From Chitinivorax sp. B (GTDB lineage: Bacteria; Pseudomonadota; Gammaproteobacteria; Burkholderiales; SCOH01), in assembly GCF_005503445.1 (NCBI RefSeq), contig NZ_SCOH01000026.1:21433-85432 (forward strand): a stretch of DNA of 64,000 nt, in the 5' to 3' direction. Each line of letters begins with the position of its first letter. Position 1 is the first letter of the stretch. Positions 55,535-64,000 of this stretch are shown here, piece after piece. Below the pieces are notes generated by a model. It was not told the origin of the DNA. It saw only the letters and a program-made list of their open reading frames with translations, and did not search any database. Made by a program: the position numbers and the translations under genes.

Positions 55535-56254
55535 ATGCCTCGCTTCTACATCGATACCCCACTTGTCGACAACATGCCAATTGACTTGCCTGAAGCGGTT
55601 TGTCGTCATGTGCAGGTATTACGTCTGCAACCTGGCGATATCATTACGCTGTTTGACGGCAATGGTCACGAAATTGATGCAGTGTTGGCTGACATTGCAA
55701 AGAAACGCGCCACAGTGCTAACACAATCGATACGCCAAACCGATCGCGAGTCCCCATTGAATACCACCCTGGTCCAAGCGGTTTCTAGCGGTGATCGCAT
55801 GGACTACACCTTGCAAAAAGCGGTTGAATTGGGCGTGACCACAATTATTCCCGTTATCAGCGAGCGTTCCGTTGTCAGACTACAGGGAGAACGAGCAGAA
55901 AAACGCATACAACATTGGCAAGGTATTGTCATCAGCGCCTGTGAGCAATGTGGACGTAATACTGTACCAACAGTACATGCTCTACAGTCGTTCAATGACT
56001 GGGTTAAGCAGCCAAAACCTATAGCGTTGAAGCTGATGCTCTCACCCCAAGGCAGTGGTCGGGTACGCGATCTACAACCAGTCACGGAGATTGCATTGCT
56101 GGCAGGCCCGGAGGGTGGACTCACCGCAGCAGAAGAGGCTGCCGCCATGAATGTTGGGTGGCAACCATTGAAATTGGGACCACGTATTTTACGAACGGAA
56201 ACCGCAGCAGTTGCTACGATCGCAGCACTCCAAGCATTGTGGGGAGATGTGTAA
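55535..56254 (+). CDS. rsmE: 16S rRNA (uracil1498-N3)-methyltransferase
   Basis: 239-residue SPOUT-class methyltransferase that methylates N3 of U1498 in the small subunit decoding region. A small N-terminal PUA-like domain (about 1-70) precedes the SPOUT domain. The knot motifs LLAGPEGGLTAAEEAAAMNVGWQPLKLGPRILRTETA and the catalytic-side ILRTETAA are clear, with KAVELGVTTIIPV earlier. No ribosome site close to the ATG was evident. Monocistronic. Confidence 0.95.
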   Translation: MPRFYIDTPLVDNMPIDLPEAVCRHVQVLRLQPGDIITLFDGNGHEIDAVLADIAKKRATVLTQSIRQTDRESPLNTTLVQAVSSGDRMDYTLQKAVELGVTTIIPVISERSVVRLQGERAEKRIQHWQGIVISACEQCGRNTVPTVHALQSFNDWVKQPKPIALKLMLSPQGSGRVRDLQPVTEIALLAGPEGGLTAAEEAAAMNVGWQPLKLGPRILRTETAAVATIAALQALWGDV

Positions 56255-56581
56255 AACCACGGTAGTCACTTTCTACATCTCATAGATGGCACTCTCGATT
56301 AAATCCTTCCACCCTGCATTACTTCATCTCAATACCAAACACAAATCCGGTTTTGCTACCTCAGGCCAAGTCCTGTTCACACCCCATGCTTGACCGTATG
56401 GCTCCATTAAATCGAATCACTGTCCATCCTGGCTCCCTACAACCAAATTTATAAGCCCCCGCCTCAATTGCAAATTGCCCCTTCTCCTTAACTGCTTCTC
56501 CACACAAACCATTGTTGTAGCAATGGTTTCATCTACCTTAATCACATCACAACAGAAGCTTACTCAAAACTTACATTTTGC
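56255..56581. other. Intergenic upstream of the sugar ABC operon
   Basis: AT-rich and C-rich stretches without an open reading frame of note. The gts promoter lies at its right end; no palindromic operator was found by eye. Confidence 0.4.
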
Positions 56582-56610
56582 TTTACAAAAATTTAGAGTA
56601 GAACTATAGT
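56582..56610 (+). promoter_or_regulatory. Predicted sigma-70 promoter of the sugar ABC operon
   Basis: -35 TTTACA (56582-56587), 17-base spacer, -10 TATAGT (56605-56610), about 74 bases before the start codon of the binding protein. Confidence 0.6.
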
Positions 56611-56689
56611 TCAACGCGGTTGGAATCAAAAATGCAACCATAAAACTAGATAAATCATATATTTCCACGACAGTTGGAAGGAGATGGCC

Positions 56690-57946
56690 ATGACTTACAC
56701 GATATCGAAAGTATTCAAGTGCTTATCCGCTGCCGGGCTAGTCAGTATCGCGCTGGCGGCAAAGGCCGGTGAAGTAGAAGTACTGCACTGGTGGACCTCT
56801 GGTGGTGAGGCGAAGGCCGCATCAGAATTGAAAAAAATCATGCAAGGCAAGGGCCATACCTGGAAAGACTTTGCTGTAGCTGGCGGTGCGGGCGACAACG
56901 CCATGACCGTTTTGAAGTCCCGCGTGGTATCGGGTAACCCGCCTGCAGCGGCACAAATCAAAGGGCCATCCATACAAGAGTGGGGTGATGAAGGTGTTCT
57001 GGCCAATTTGAATGATGTTGCCAAAGCAGAACAATGGGACACCGTATTGCCCAAAGTTGTAGCTGACGTCATGAAATACAAAGGCAACTATGTTGCCGCA
57101 CCGGTTAACGTACATCGCGTGAACTGGCTCTGGGTCAATCCAGAAGCACTGAAAAAAGCCGGCGCCAAGGTGCCCACCAACTGGACCGAATTTTTTGACA
57201 CCGCCGAAAAACTACAAAAAGCCGGCATCGTCCCCCTGGCACATGGCGGCCAAGCTTGGCAAGATGCAACGGTGTTTGAAGCCGTCGCACTTGGGCTAGG
57301 TGGTGCAGATTTTTACAAGAAGGCATTCATCCAGCTTGATCAGGCAACGCTGAAAAGCGCCAAGATGGAAGAAGCACTGACCACTTATAAGAAACTCAAA
57401 AAATACGTCGACAAAAACAGCCCTGGCCGTGATTGGAACCTGGCAACCGCCATGGTGATCCAGGGCAAGGCTGGCATGCAGATTATGGGTGACTGGGCAA
57501 AGGGTGAATTCCTGGCTGCCGGTAAAGTGCCAGGAAAAGATTTTGTCTGTGCCCCTGCTCCTGGCACCAGCAATACTTTCACCTTCAATATCGATAGCTT
57601 TGCCATGTTCAAGTTGTCTGGTGAGGCAGCCAAAGCCCAGAAAGATTTGGCTGCTGCCATCATGAGCCCGCAGTTCCAAGAAGTATTCAACCTGAACAAA
57701 GGTTCCATCCCTGCCCGTTTGAACATGGACATGGCAAAGTTTGACGACTGCGGTAAACAATCCTCCAAAGATTTCGTCGCCACAGCCAAGACTGGCGGCC
57801 TACTGCCTTCCTGGGCACATGGTATGGCAATGTACTCGGCAACCCAAGGTGCTGTTCAGGATACGATTTCCCAATACTGGAACACCGACAGCATGACAGC
57901 CAAGCAAGCGATGGACAAGATCGCAGCTGCAGCCAAAGTGAAATAA
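56690..57946 (+). CDS. gtsA: Sugar ABC transporter periplasmic binding protein (GtsA-like)
   Basis: 418 residues. I chose the ATG at 56690, six bases after AAGGAG; the ATG at 56684 directly follows that site. Signal peptide (about 1-27, ending KAG) and EVEVLHWWTSGGEAKAASELKK then AVAGGAGDNAMTVLKSRVVSGNPP, very like Pseudomonas GtsA, the glucose/mannose-binding protein; the sugar is inferred. Two cysteines near the C-terminus may form a disulfide. Followed by a strong terminator before the permease genes. Confidence 0.92.
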   Translation: MTYTISKVFKCLSAAGLVSIALAAKAGEVEVLHWWTSGGEAKAASELKKIMQGKGHTWKDFAVAGGAGDNAMTVLKSRVVSGNPPAAAQIKGPSIQEWGDEGVLANLNDVAKAEQWDTVLPKVVADVMKYKGNYVAAPVNVHRVNWLWVNPEALKKAGAKVPTNWTEFFDTAEKLQKAGIVPLAHGGQAWQDATVFEAVALGLGGADFYKKAFIQLDQATLKSAKMEEALTTYKKLKKYVDKNSPGRDWNLATAMVIQGKAGMQIMGDWAKGEFLAAGKVPGKDFVCAPAPGTSNTFTFNIDSFAMFKLSGEAAKAQKDLAAAIMSPQFQEVFNLNKGSIPARLNMDMAKFDDCGKQSSKDFVATAKTGGLLPSWAHGMAMYSATQGAVQDTISQYWNTDSMTAKQAMDKIAAAAKVK

Positions 57947-58149
57947 GCGCCGTTGGTGATGAGGGCATTGCGCCCTCTCACAGTCCTCTGATCCATTGTG
58001 ATGTTTACCTGCCGTGGTCAGCATAGTCACCGGCACGGAACGTGGTGGCAGAAATCTGTGCAGCCATGCAGATCTTGCCATTGGCACCGAACCGGGGTCG
58101 TGCAGACCCGTTTAGCTGATCCTGTGGCAAATCTTGTCCAGGTTGACGC

Positions 58150-58181
58150 CCCGGCGGCTTGCCCGCCGCCGGGATTTTTTT
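58150..58181 (+). terminator. Terminator or attenuator between gtsA and gtsB
   Basis: Stem CCCGGCGGC/GCCGCCGGG (58150-58158 and 58165-58173) followed by A and seven Ts. Placed between the binding-protein and permease genes, it would make the binding protein more abundant. Other parts of the 317-base gap hold a weaker hairpin GAGGGC/GCCCTC near 57961, and no gene. Confidence 0.85.
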
Positions 58182-58263
58182 GGCTGACCCCGCGGCCAGC
58201 CGTCATTAACGCTGGCCTGGAACCCTACCAAACCTGAATGGCTGGGTTTGCAAGGAGTGAAAT

Positions 58264-59160
58264 ATGTCCCAATCCGTTACCACCAATTATGGCTCTCTCG
58301 ACAAATGGCTACCCAAACTGGTCTTGGCACCTTCATTCGTGCTGACCTTGGTATTCGTTTATGGCTTTATCGCCTGGAATGGCTATCTATCTTTCACGCC
58401 ATCTCGAATCCTACCCAACTATGACTGGGCAGGCCTCATTCAATACGAACGCCTGTTTGACAATGAGCGATGGTGGGTAGCGGTCAAGAATCTTGGCATC
58501 TTTGGTACCTTGTTTATGGGTATATCCATGGCCTTGGGTTTGATGCTTGCCATCTTCCTTGACCAAAAAATTCGCATGGAAGGTGTATTGCGCACAATTT
58601 ACCTGTATCCGATGGCGTTATCGTTCATTGTTACCGGTACGGCCTGGAAATGGATACTTAATCCAGGCCTCGGCCTGGAACACTTGATGCACCAATGGGG
58701 TTTTGAAAGTTTCACGTTTGACTGGCTAGTCAATACTGACATGTCAATATATACAGTAGTCATCGCCGGGGTATGGCAGTCATCCGGCTTTGTAATGGCC
58801 CTGTTTTTGGCTGGGCTACGTGGTATTGACGATTCCATCATCAAGGCAGCCCAAGTCGATGGTGCATCACTGCCGCGCATCTACTGGCGAATCATCGTAC
58901 CTTGCTTACGCCCGGTATTTTTCTCTACGTTAATGATCTTGGCTCATCTTGCGATCAAGAGTTTCGATCTGGTCATGGCACTGACCTCCGGCGGCCCTGG
59001 GTTCTCATCCGATGTCCCCGCAACCTTCATGTATTCCATGGCATTCACACGTGGCCAGATCGGCATAGGTGCAGCCAGTGCCATGATGATGCTGGCAACC
59101 TTGGCTGCATTGGTTGTTCCTTATCTTTATTCGGAATTGCGGAATAACAAACATGGCTGA
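58264..59160 (+). CDS. gtsB: Sugar ABC transporter permease (GtsB-like, MalF type)
   Basis: 298 residues, six predicted TM helices. The inner-membrane ABC permease EAA loop lies near 190-215 (EAA-type LRGIDDSIIKAAQVDGASLPRIYWRIIVPCLRPV). AAGGAG-like site GCAAGGAGTG precedes the ATG. It pairs with the next permease to form the channel of the importer. Overlaps that gene by eight bases. Confidence 0.9.
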   Translation: MSQSVTTNYGSLDKWLPKLVLAPSFVLTLVFVYGFIAWNGYLSFTPSRILPNYDWAGLIQYERLFDNERWWVAVKNLGIFGTLFMGISMALGLMLAIFLDQKIRMEGVLRTIYLYPMALSFIVTGTAWKWILNPGLGLEHLMHQWGFESFTFDWLVNTDMSIYTVVIAGVWQSSGFVMALFLAGLRGIDDSIIKAAQVDGASLPRIYWRIIVPCLRPVFFSTLMILAHLAIKSFDLVMALTSGGPGFSSDVPATFMYSMAFTRGQIGIGAASAMMMLATLAALVVPYLYSELRNNKHG

Positions 59161-60094
59161 TACTCAAAACATGACTGCAACTGCAACGTTGCCGATCGCC
59201 CCGACCACGACGGAGGGCCAACCCATGAAGGTACTTGAACACTGGCTACCCAAGCCTAGTCGTTTCATCTTGTATGCCATCCTGTTCACAGTGGCCATTT
59301 ACTATCTGCTACCACTCTATGTGATGGTCACCACGTCTTTGAAAAGCATGGACGAAATCCGTGAAGGCAATTTGTTGTCCTTGCCTAACTCTCCAGGGTT
59401 TGCCGCTTGGGCCAAGGCCTGGGGTGAAGCCTGTACGGGTGTGTCATGTGACGGGCTGAAAGGCTATTTCTGGAATTCCGTCAAAATGGCCGTCCCATCT
59501 GTACTGATTTCAACCATGTTGGGGGCGATCAATGGCTACATACTATCTAAATGGCGCTTCAGAGGCTCTGAGGTCATCTTTGCCATGATGATGTTCGGTG
59601 TATTCCTGCCATTGCAGGTTATCTTGCTACCAATGGCACAAACGTTGGGTTGGCTTGGCTTGGCTCGCTCCACGGGCGGCCTGGTCTTCGTCCATTGCGT
59701 AATGGGTATTGCCTCGACTACATTGTTCTTCCGTAACTACTATGTGGGCATTCCTGACGAATTGATCAAAGCAGCCACACTGGACGGTGCAGGCTTCTGG
59801 AAAATCTTCTTTCGAATCATTTTGCCGCTGTCGACGCCAATCATCATGGTCACCACAATTTGGCAGTTCACGCAGATCTGGAATGACTTTCTGTTTGGCG
59901 TGGTGTTCTCTGCCGGTGATTCACAACCTATCACCGTAGGCCTGAACAATCTCGCCAACACCTCATCCAGCGTAAAGGAATACAACGTCGATATGGCGGC
60001 AGCCATCATCGCGGGCCTACCGACCCTGTTCGTTTACGTTGTAGCAGGCAAATATTTTGTGCGTGGGCTTACCGCCGGCGCAGTGAAGGGCTAA
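59153..60094 (+). CDS. gtsC: Sugar ABC transporter permease (GtsC-like, MalG type)
   Basis: 313 residues from the ATG at 59153 (MADTQNMTATAT), overlapping the preceding stop by eight bases. Five to six TM helices; EAA loop ELIKAATLDGAGFWKIFFRIILPLSTP near 210-236. The N-terminal 30 residues are polar and cytosolic. Ends GLTAGAVKG, the typical GtsC/MalG finish. The ATPase gene follows after 52 bases. Confidence 0.9.
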   Translation: MADTQNMTATATLPIAPTTTEGQPMKVLEHWLPKPSRFILYAILFTVAIYYLLPLYVMVTTSLKSMDEIREGNLLSLPNSPGFAAWAKAWGEACTGVSCDGLKGYFWNSVKMAVPSVLISTMLGAINGYILSKWRFRGSEVIFAMMMFGVFLPLQVILLPMAQTLGWLGLARSTGGLVFVHCVMGIASTTLFFRNYYVGIPDELIKAATLDGAGFWKIFFRIILPLSTPIIMVTTIWQFTQIWNDFLFGVVFSAGDSQPITVGLNNLANTSSSVKEYNVDMAAAIIAGLPTLFVYVVAGKYFVRGLTAGAVKG

Positions 60095-60146
60095 ACAAAT
60101 TTCGCTGGCGTGGTCCATATGGCCACCCGTGCACAAGGAGATACAC

Positions 60147-61262
60147 ATGGGTGCTTTGAAAATCAAAAATGTTCGTAAGAGCTTTGGCGGTACCGATATT
60201 CTCAAGGGAATCGATCTTGAGATTGACGCGGGTCAGTTCCTGATTCTGGTGGGTCCATCTGGATGTGGTAAATCCACACTACTTGGCCTGATCTCAGGCC
60301 TGGAACAAACCACGACAGGTGAAATTTGGATTGGCGACCGAATGGTCAACAATGTGGCGCCAAAAGATCGCGACATTGCGATGGTATTCCAAAGCTATGC
60401 GCTGTACCCAAACATGAACGTGAAACAGAACATCGCGTTCGGCATGGAAATGCGCAACGTGCCCAAGGCCGAGCAAGAACAGATTATTGCTCGCGTTGCC
60501 AAGATGCTGCAGATTGAACACCTGCTAGACCGCAAGCCCAGTCAGTTATCAGGTGGACAACGCCAACGGGTTGCAATGGGTCGCGCGCTGGCTCGTAACC
60601 CTGGCCTATTCTTGTTTGACGAACCGCTTTCGAACCTGGATGCAAAATTGCGGGTTGAGATGCGTACTGAAATCAAACGACTACACGAACGAACCAAAAC
60701 AACCGTTGTATATGTCACCCATGATCAGATTGAGGCAATGACTCTGGGTGATCGTATTGCTGTTATGAAAGATGGCATTATTCAGCAATTTGGCGGTCCA
60801 CAGGACATATACGACAATCCAGCCAACATGTTCGTTGCGGGCTTCATTGGCTCACCGTCGATGAACTTCATTCACAGCACGGTTGTGAAGATCGATGGTA
60901 GCGTGGGTGTCAAAGTGGAAAGTAGTGGTAAGCAAATCGTGCTTCCAGTCAGGCATGCAGCTTCGGCCAAGCTTCAAGCATGGGCTGGGAAAGAAGTTAT
61001 CTTTGGAATTCGCCCAGAGCAAATCACTGGCACGATCAATGTACAACAAGACAATCCTCACATCACTAAAGCCGACTGTAAGGTAGAAATTGTTGAACCA
61101 ACCGGCCCGGACACTTTGACTTTCATCAACCTGAATGGCAAAGAGGCGGTATGTCGAGTCCACCCAAGTGAAGCAAAGCGCCCCGGAGAGCAGATGCAAC
61201 TGGCTTTCGATATGTCCAAAGCCGTTTTTTTCGATCCCAAGAGCGAGGCTCGCGTTGCCTAA
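60147..61262 (+). CDS. malK: Sugar ABC transporter ATPase (MalK/UgpC type)
   Basis: 371 residues from the ATG at 60147, seven bases after AAGGAG; the longer frame from 60129 is unlikely. Walker A GPSGCGKST (about 37-45), signature LSGGQRQR (about 134), Walker B LFLFDEPLSNLD, switch His in VTHDQIEAMT. C-terminal TOBE/MalK regulatory domain. One ATPase serves the two permeases. Whole unit gtsA-gtsB-gtsC-malK forms a complete importer. Confidence 0.95.
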   Translation: MGALKIKNVRKSFGGTDILKGIDLEIDAGQFLILVGPSGCGKSTLLGLISGLEQTTTGEIWIGDRMVNNVAPKDRDIAMVFQSYALYPNMNVKQNIAFGMEMRNVPKAEQEQIIARVAKMLQIEHLLDRKPSQLSGGQRQRVAMGRALARNPGLFLFDEPLSNLDAKLRVEMRTEIKRLHERTKTTVVYVTHDQIEAMTLGDRIAVMKDGIIQQFGGPQDIYDNPANMFVAGFIGSPSMNFIHSTVVKIDGSVGVKVESSGKQIVLPVRHAASAKLQAWAGKEVIFGIRPEQITGTINVQQDNPHITKADCKVEIVEPTGPDTLTFINLNGKEAVCRVHPSEAKRPGEQMQLAFDMSKAVFFDPKSEARVA

Positions 61263-61593
61263 ATCTACCCTCAACACATATTAGTCCATTGAGTATGTTA
61301 AGCAATTGACCACGTCATATAGTCTGTACCATATCAAACGGAATGGGTACTACCGGAAAGCAACAAGCTTGCTGACCGATACCCATTTCACTAATTTTGG
61401 GTGGTACCGTCATGCCATCCTGTCCAAAGACGGTGCATTATCTAACTTGGCTCATAAATATATCTTCAATTGACTGAGCAGTTCGTTTTGCCACCGCCAT
61501 CATGTACTAACTGGTACGACCAATGGACCTAATGCGTGACAGCTAGTGCGGACTAAGGCTATGCTCCCCCGACTTCTTTTTATATAGCCCAGC
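61263..61593. other. Intergenic after malK
   Basis: No gene. An inverted repeat AATGGGTA (61342-61349) and TACCCATT (61380-61387) could fold as a hairpin, but no T-run follows. Confidence 0.4.
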
Positions 61594-62259
61594 ATGAGTA
61601 CAAATCGACTGATTGCCGAACTGCAGTCTTTTGAAGGCAATGAAAAACTGTTCAACCCCTGGCGCCAAAGGTGTGAAGAGTTTGATCGCTCTGACGACGC
61701 CCCGAAACAAAAAGCTACCCGACTAGCAACCCATCTCAACAACCCAGCGGCCAAACTGATGCTGCTGGGTGAAGCTGCTGGTTATCAAGGTTGTCGTTAC
61801 TCAGGAATTACCTTCACCAGTGAGAAGCTACTACTGAGTGGCACTATTCCACGGATTGAACAATTAACCGAACGACTTACTCATCGTAGGCTTCCATTTT
61901 GCGAACCATCAGCGACAATTGTTTGGGGAGCCTTATATCAACTTGGTTTAGCCGATCAAACCATCCTTTGGAATACGCTGCCATTTCATCCCCATAAAGG
62001 GGAAGCTCTTAGTAATAGAACCCCAACCACAACAGAAATCAAATTAGGGGCGGGTTATCTGCAAATGCTGCTTGATAGCCTGGCAAATGACGTACCGTTA
62101 ATTGCAGTAGGCAACAAAGCGCAGCAGGCACTGAGCCTGATCAACGTCAAACCCTTCGCTACCGTACGACATCCAGCGATGGGCGGTGCAAACCAATTCA
62201 GAGAGGGAATGCATCAAGTTGCTCAACGTCTAAGGTCACCTACCGAACGTACAACCTGA
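61594..62259 (+). CDS. Uracil-DNA glycosylase family protein
   Basis: 221 residues. The motif LLGEAAGYQGCRYSGITFTSE (about 52-72) matches a group of uracil-DNA-glycosylase-superfamily proteins in which GEAxGYxGCRxSGxxFT replaces the GxxPG of classical enzymes. The second catalytic-loop histidine is in VRHPAMGG near the C-terminus. DNA repair or a modified base-excision role is likely; activity on uracil is not certain. It stands alone. Confidence 0.72.
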   Translation: MSTNRLIAELQSFEGNEKLFNPWRQRCEEFDRSDDAPKQKATRLATHLNNPAAKLMLLGEAAGYQGCRYSGITFTSEKLLLSGTIPRIEQLTERLTHRRLPFCEPSATIVWGALYQLGLADQTILWNTLPFHPHKGEALSNRTPTTTEIKLGAGYLQMLLDSLANDVPLIAVGNKAQQALSLINVKPFATVRHPAMGGANQFREGMHQVAQRLRSPTERTT

Positions 62260-62383
62260 AGCATTAAACAGTAGCAATAGGGCTTCCAGATTGCCGTACA
62301 ACATGGCTAGGCGGGGATTTCCACTTGCCAATTCAGCAATCTATCGAAACAATGGCAACTTTGCCGATCATGAGGAGAACACC

Positions 62384-63274
62384 ATGCAACGCCCCACCCC
62401 GCTAATTGCATTGCTGCTGGCCGCCAGCCTAATGGCCCCGACCAGCCATGCTGTTACGCTGCTGGAAGGCTTGTTCGGCAAAACCGAATACACACCGCCA
62501 AAGAGTGGTGATAAGTTATACGAAGCCAATGAATTCGATTTCGTTCGCCTGACAGCGACAGATACTATTGGCAATCAGCATCCAGTACAGGTCTCCGTTG
62601 ATCAGCTGAAATCAGCTCTGGCAGGTATTGAGCTAAAGAACGGCGACAACAAATCGCTCCCACTTTTCACCGATGATGAACTGACCGTTTTGTCAGCCCC
62701 AATTAGTTACGGCTTCTCCCGTGCAACCACAGGTCAAGATATTACATTTATGAGCACCGAACGCCATGGTGCGTTGGGTCTACTTGCACCCAAGTTAGGG
62801 ACAAGTGGCCGAATGTTCATTAAGGATAATCGACTCCATGTCATCATTGGAGATGCACATGTCGAATACCAAGCACAGTACCGAATGACAGGTTTCAAAC
62901 GCACGTTCAGCCAAGGCGATCGGCAAGCAGCATCGAAAGTAACATTACAGTTGAATCGAACAGCGCAAACAGCCGGTGGCCAGCAAATTCGTAATGACTG
63001 GGTAGCACTCTCTCTACAAACTCCCACAACAATAGCCTCGCCTATCACGACACCCGTTGCCCCGCTTTCATCAGTACCAGTAAATAGCGGTAAACCTGTT
63101 GCAACGACACCCATTGGAGTAAACATGACACCTTCCTCCACGCCAGTAGCTTTGCCACGAGAACAACGTTCTGTGGAGGATCGCTTACGAGCATTACAGG
63201 CATTACGCGATAAAAACCTGGTTACAGATGACGAGTATCGCCAAAAACGCGTTGAAATATTGAAAGATCTATAA
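62384..63274 (+). CDS. Exported protein with SHOCT-like C-terminus
   Basis: 296 residues from the ATG at 62384 after GAGGAGA; a longer frame starts at 62291. Signal peptide (about 1-23, ending SHA). Central region (about 30-210) soluble, unknown. A Thr/Pro/Ser/Val-rich linker runs to about 255. The C-terminal 35 residues form a SHOCT-like short helical domain (E-D-R-L-R-A-L-Q-A-L-R-D-K-N-L-V-T-D-D-E-Y-R-Q-K). SHOCT domains usually mediate oligomerisation. Function unknown; probably periplasmic. Confidence 0.72.
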   Translation: MQRPTPLIALLLAASLMAPTSHAVTLLEGLFGKTEYTPPKSGDKLYEANEFDFVRLTATDTIGNQHPVQVSVDQLKSALAGIELKNGDNKSLPLFTDDELTVLSAPISYGFSRATTGQDITFMSTERHGALGLLAPKLGTSGRMFIKDNRLHVIIGDAHVEYQAQYRMTGFKRTFSQGDRQAASKVTLQLNRTAQTAGGQQIRNDWVALSLQTPTTIASPITTPVAPLSSVPVNSGKPVATTPIGVNMTPSSTPVALPREQRSVEDRLRALQALRDKNLVTDDEYRQKRVEILKDL

Positions 63275-63297
63275 TTCTAAAATCGCCAATCATAGCT

Positions 63298-63320
63298 AAT
63301 CTATTTAAAAAATAGATTGT
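63298..63320. terminator. AT-rich hairpin after the SHOCT-like gene
   Basis: Nine-base arms AATCTATTT (63298-63306) and AAATAGATT (63310-63318). Short and weak; may be a terminator for the preceding gene. Confidence 0.4.
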
Positions 63321-63383
63321 TCCGGTCGACCTCGCATAAAATTCTTCTGGGCATTAACCTAGGCGAGGTCATCTCATTACACT

Positions 63384-63588
63384 AGGGCGGGATCGAACTT
63401 TCATTTGGCATGGAAGTTAGGCTCGCGATGAATCGCCAAATTGGGGAAAGCGCCCAAAATCCCCAGCTGATTTATGCTAAAAGCGTACTTTCACTGATGA
63501 AAGTACGCTTGCCCTACACAAAAGCCCACATGCTAGACATGCGAAAGCCATAGTTTAGGATGCCATTGGCAAGTTCGATCCCGCCCTG
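63384..63588. repeat. MITE-like inverted-repeat element beside the transposase
   Basis: Ends AGGGCGGGATCGAACTT (63384-63400) and its inverse AAGTTCGATCCCGCCCT (63571-63587) match perfectly over 17 bp, extended to about 28 bp with mismatches. In the middle, a perfect 13-bp stem AAGCGTACTTTCA/TGAAAGTACGCTT (63481-63493, 63498-63510) with loop CTGA. No gene inside. It may be the left part of the IS or an independent element abutting it. Confidence 0.7.
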
Positions 63589-63671
63589 GGTACGACAGTG
63601 CACCTCATCAAGCAACCTGGTGCCCAGTCCGGTAAGCTGCGAACCCCAATCCTTCACCGTCAACCTTGGCC

Positions 63672-64000
63672 ATGGTCCTATTCACCCACCTCGCCGATCT
63701 GCCCGACCCACGTACCCCGATCAACATTCGCCACAACCTGATGGACGTGGTGTTCCTCACCTTTGCAGCCGTGCTCAGCGGCGCCAGCGGCTGGAAGGCC
63801 ATCGAAGTGTTCGGTGATGCCCAACTCGACTGGTTGCGCCAGTATCGTGGCTTCGAACATGGCATTCCGCGTCGCCACTGCATTGCGCACCTCATCCGGG
63901 CACTGGACGGGGAGGCGCTGATGCAGGCGCTGCTGGGCTGGATCAATGCCCGCCGCCAGGGCAGCGGGCAGGCGGTGATCGCCATCGATGGCAAGACCCT
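63672..64000 (+). CDS. ISAs1-family transposase, N-terminal fragment
   Basis: 109 residues, cut by the window edge. The start LFTHLADLPDPRTPINIRHNLMDVVFLTFAAVLSGASGW is the N-terminal signature of ISAs1-type transposases, and AVIAIDGKTL, with the first catalytic Asp, closes the fragment. Catalyses movement of its element; only the first DDE residue is in view. The left end of the element should lie between 63588 and 63672, or at 63384. Confidence 0.88.
   Translation, partial: MVLFTHLADLPDPRTPINIRHNLMDVVFLTFAAVLSGASGWKAIEVFGDAQLDWLRQYRGFEHGIPRRHCIAHLIRALDGEALMQALLGWINARRQGSGQAVIAIDGKT

Noticed and set aside
1..64000. CRISPR arrays, rRNA and tRNA genes
   Set aside because: No regularly spaced short repeats, rRNA-like blocks or cloverleaf sequences were noticed on either strand; a scan with a tRNA finder would settle the last point.

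Overview
The window looks like the chromosome of a betaproteobacterium, most likely Neisseriales or a Chitinimonas/Chitinivorax-type relative. I infer this from gene content and order only (the dacA–dat–ybeD–lipB–lipA block, an NAD-type formate dehydrogenase with a formate channel, gts-type sugar ABC genes, a type VI secretion VgrG); no database search was possible. Most genes are of moderate-to-high GC with clear Shine-Dalgarno sites. Two stretches are visibly AT-richer and look acquired: about 31.7-33.6 kb and about 48.2-49.0 kb.

Layout. 0-5.2 kb: minus-strand housekeeping block, dacA then a frameshifted GNAT gene, dat, ybeD, a GNAT gene, lipB and lipA (peptidoglycan trimming and lipoate synthesis). 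5.4-13.8 kb: chemoreceptor, glycine-zipper protein, TrmB-like methyltransferase, two small conserved-looking proteins, a multi-PAS diguanylate cyclase, a lipoprotein and a beta-CASP nuclease. 13.8-18.7 kb: fdhB-fdhA-formate channel operon. 18.9-24.2 kb: alcohol dehydrogenase, thioesterase, TSUP exporter and a TctDE-like two-component pair. 24.5-30.5 kb: transaldolase, YaiW-like lipoprotein, glycine-zipper protein and cysDN.

30.5-34.7 kb is an accessory patch: an orphan VapB-like antitoxin, an unknown 224-residue protein, a 531-residue AT-rich protein resembling the sporadic DUF6119/TIGR04141 family, and an intact insertion sequence with inverted repeats and a 7-bp target duplication. 34.8-37.5 kb encodes a striking fusion: polysaccharide deacetylase, caspase-like peptidase and TPR. 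37.7-44.2 kb holds a small secreted protein, tandem phzF genes, mpl, a frameshifted GGDEF gene and a CobW-type GTPase.

44.4-52.1 kb is a type VI secretion effector island: VgrG with a C-terminal adaptor-like tail, a candidate effector translationally coupled to it, then three tandem putative immunity genes sharing a C-terminal module and flanked by about 260-bp direct repeats with a 1,029-bp period, then a DUF429 gene. 53.0-53.6 kb contains three copies of a 12-bp operator between divergent promoters and a short terminated transcript. 54.4-61.3 kb has an inositol-phosphatase-family gene, rsmE and a complete gtsABC-malK-type sugar importer. The end has a uracil-DNA-glycosylase-family gene, a SHOCT-like exported protein, a MITE-like element and the start of an ISAs1-family transposase.

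Non-coding repeats are prominent: a 144-bp terminal-inverted-repeat element occurs twice in opposite orientation (18.8 and 41.9 kb), and single inverted-repeat elements follow tal (25.6 kb), the YaiW-like gene (27.0 kb) and precede the last transposase (63.4 kb). No rRNA, tRNA or CRISPR array was seen.
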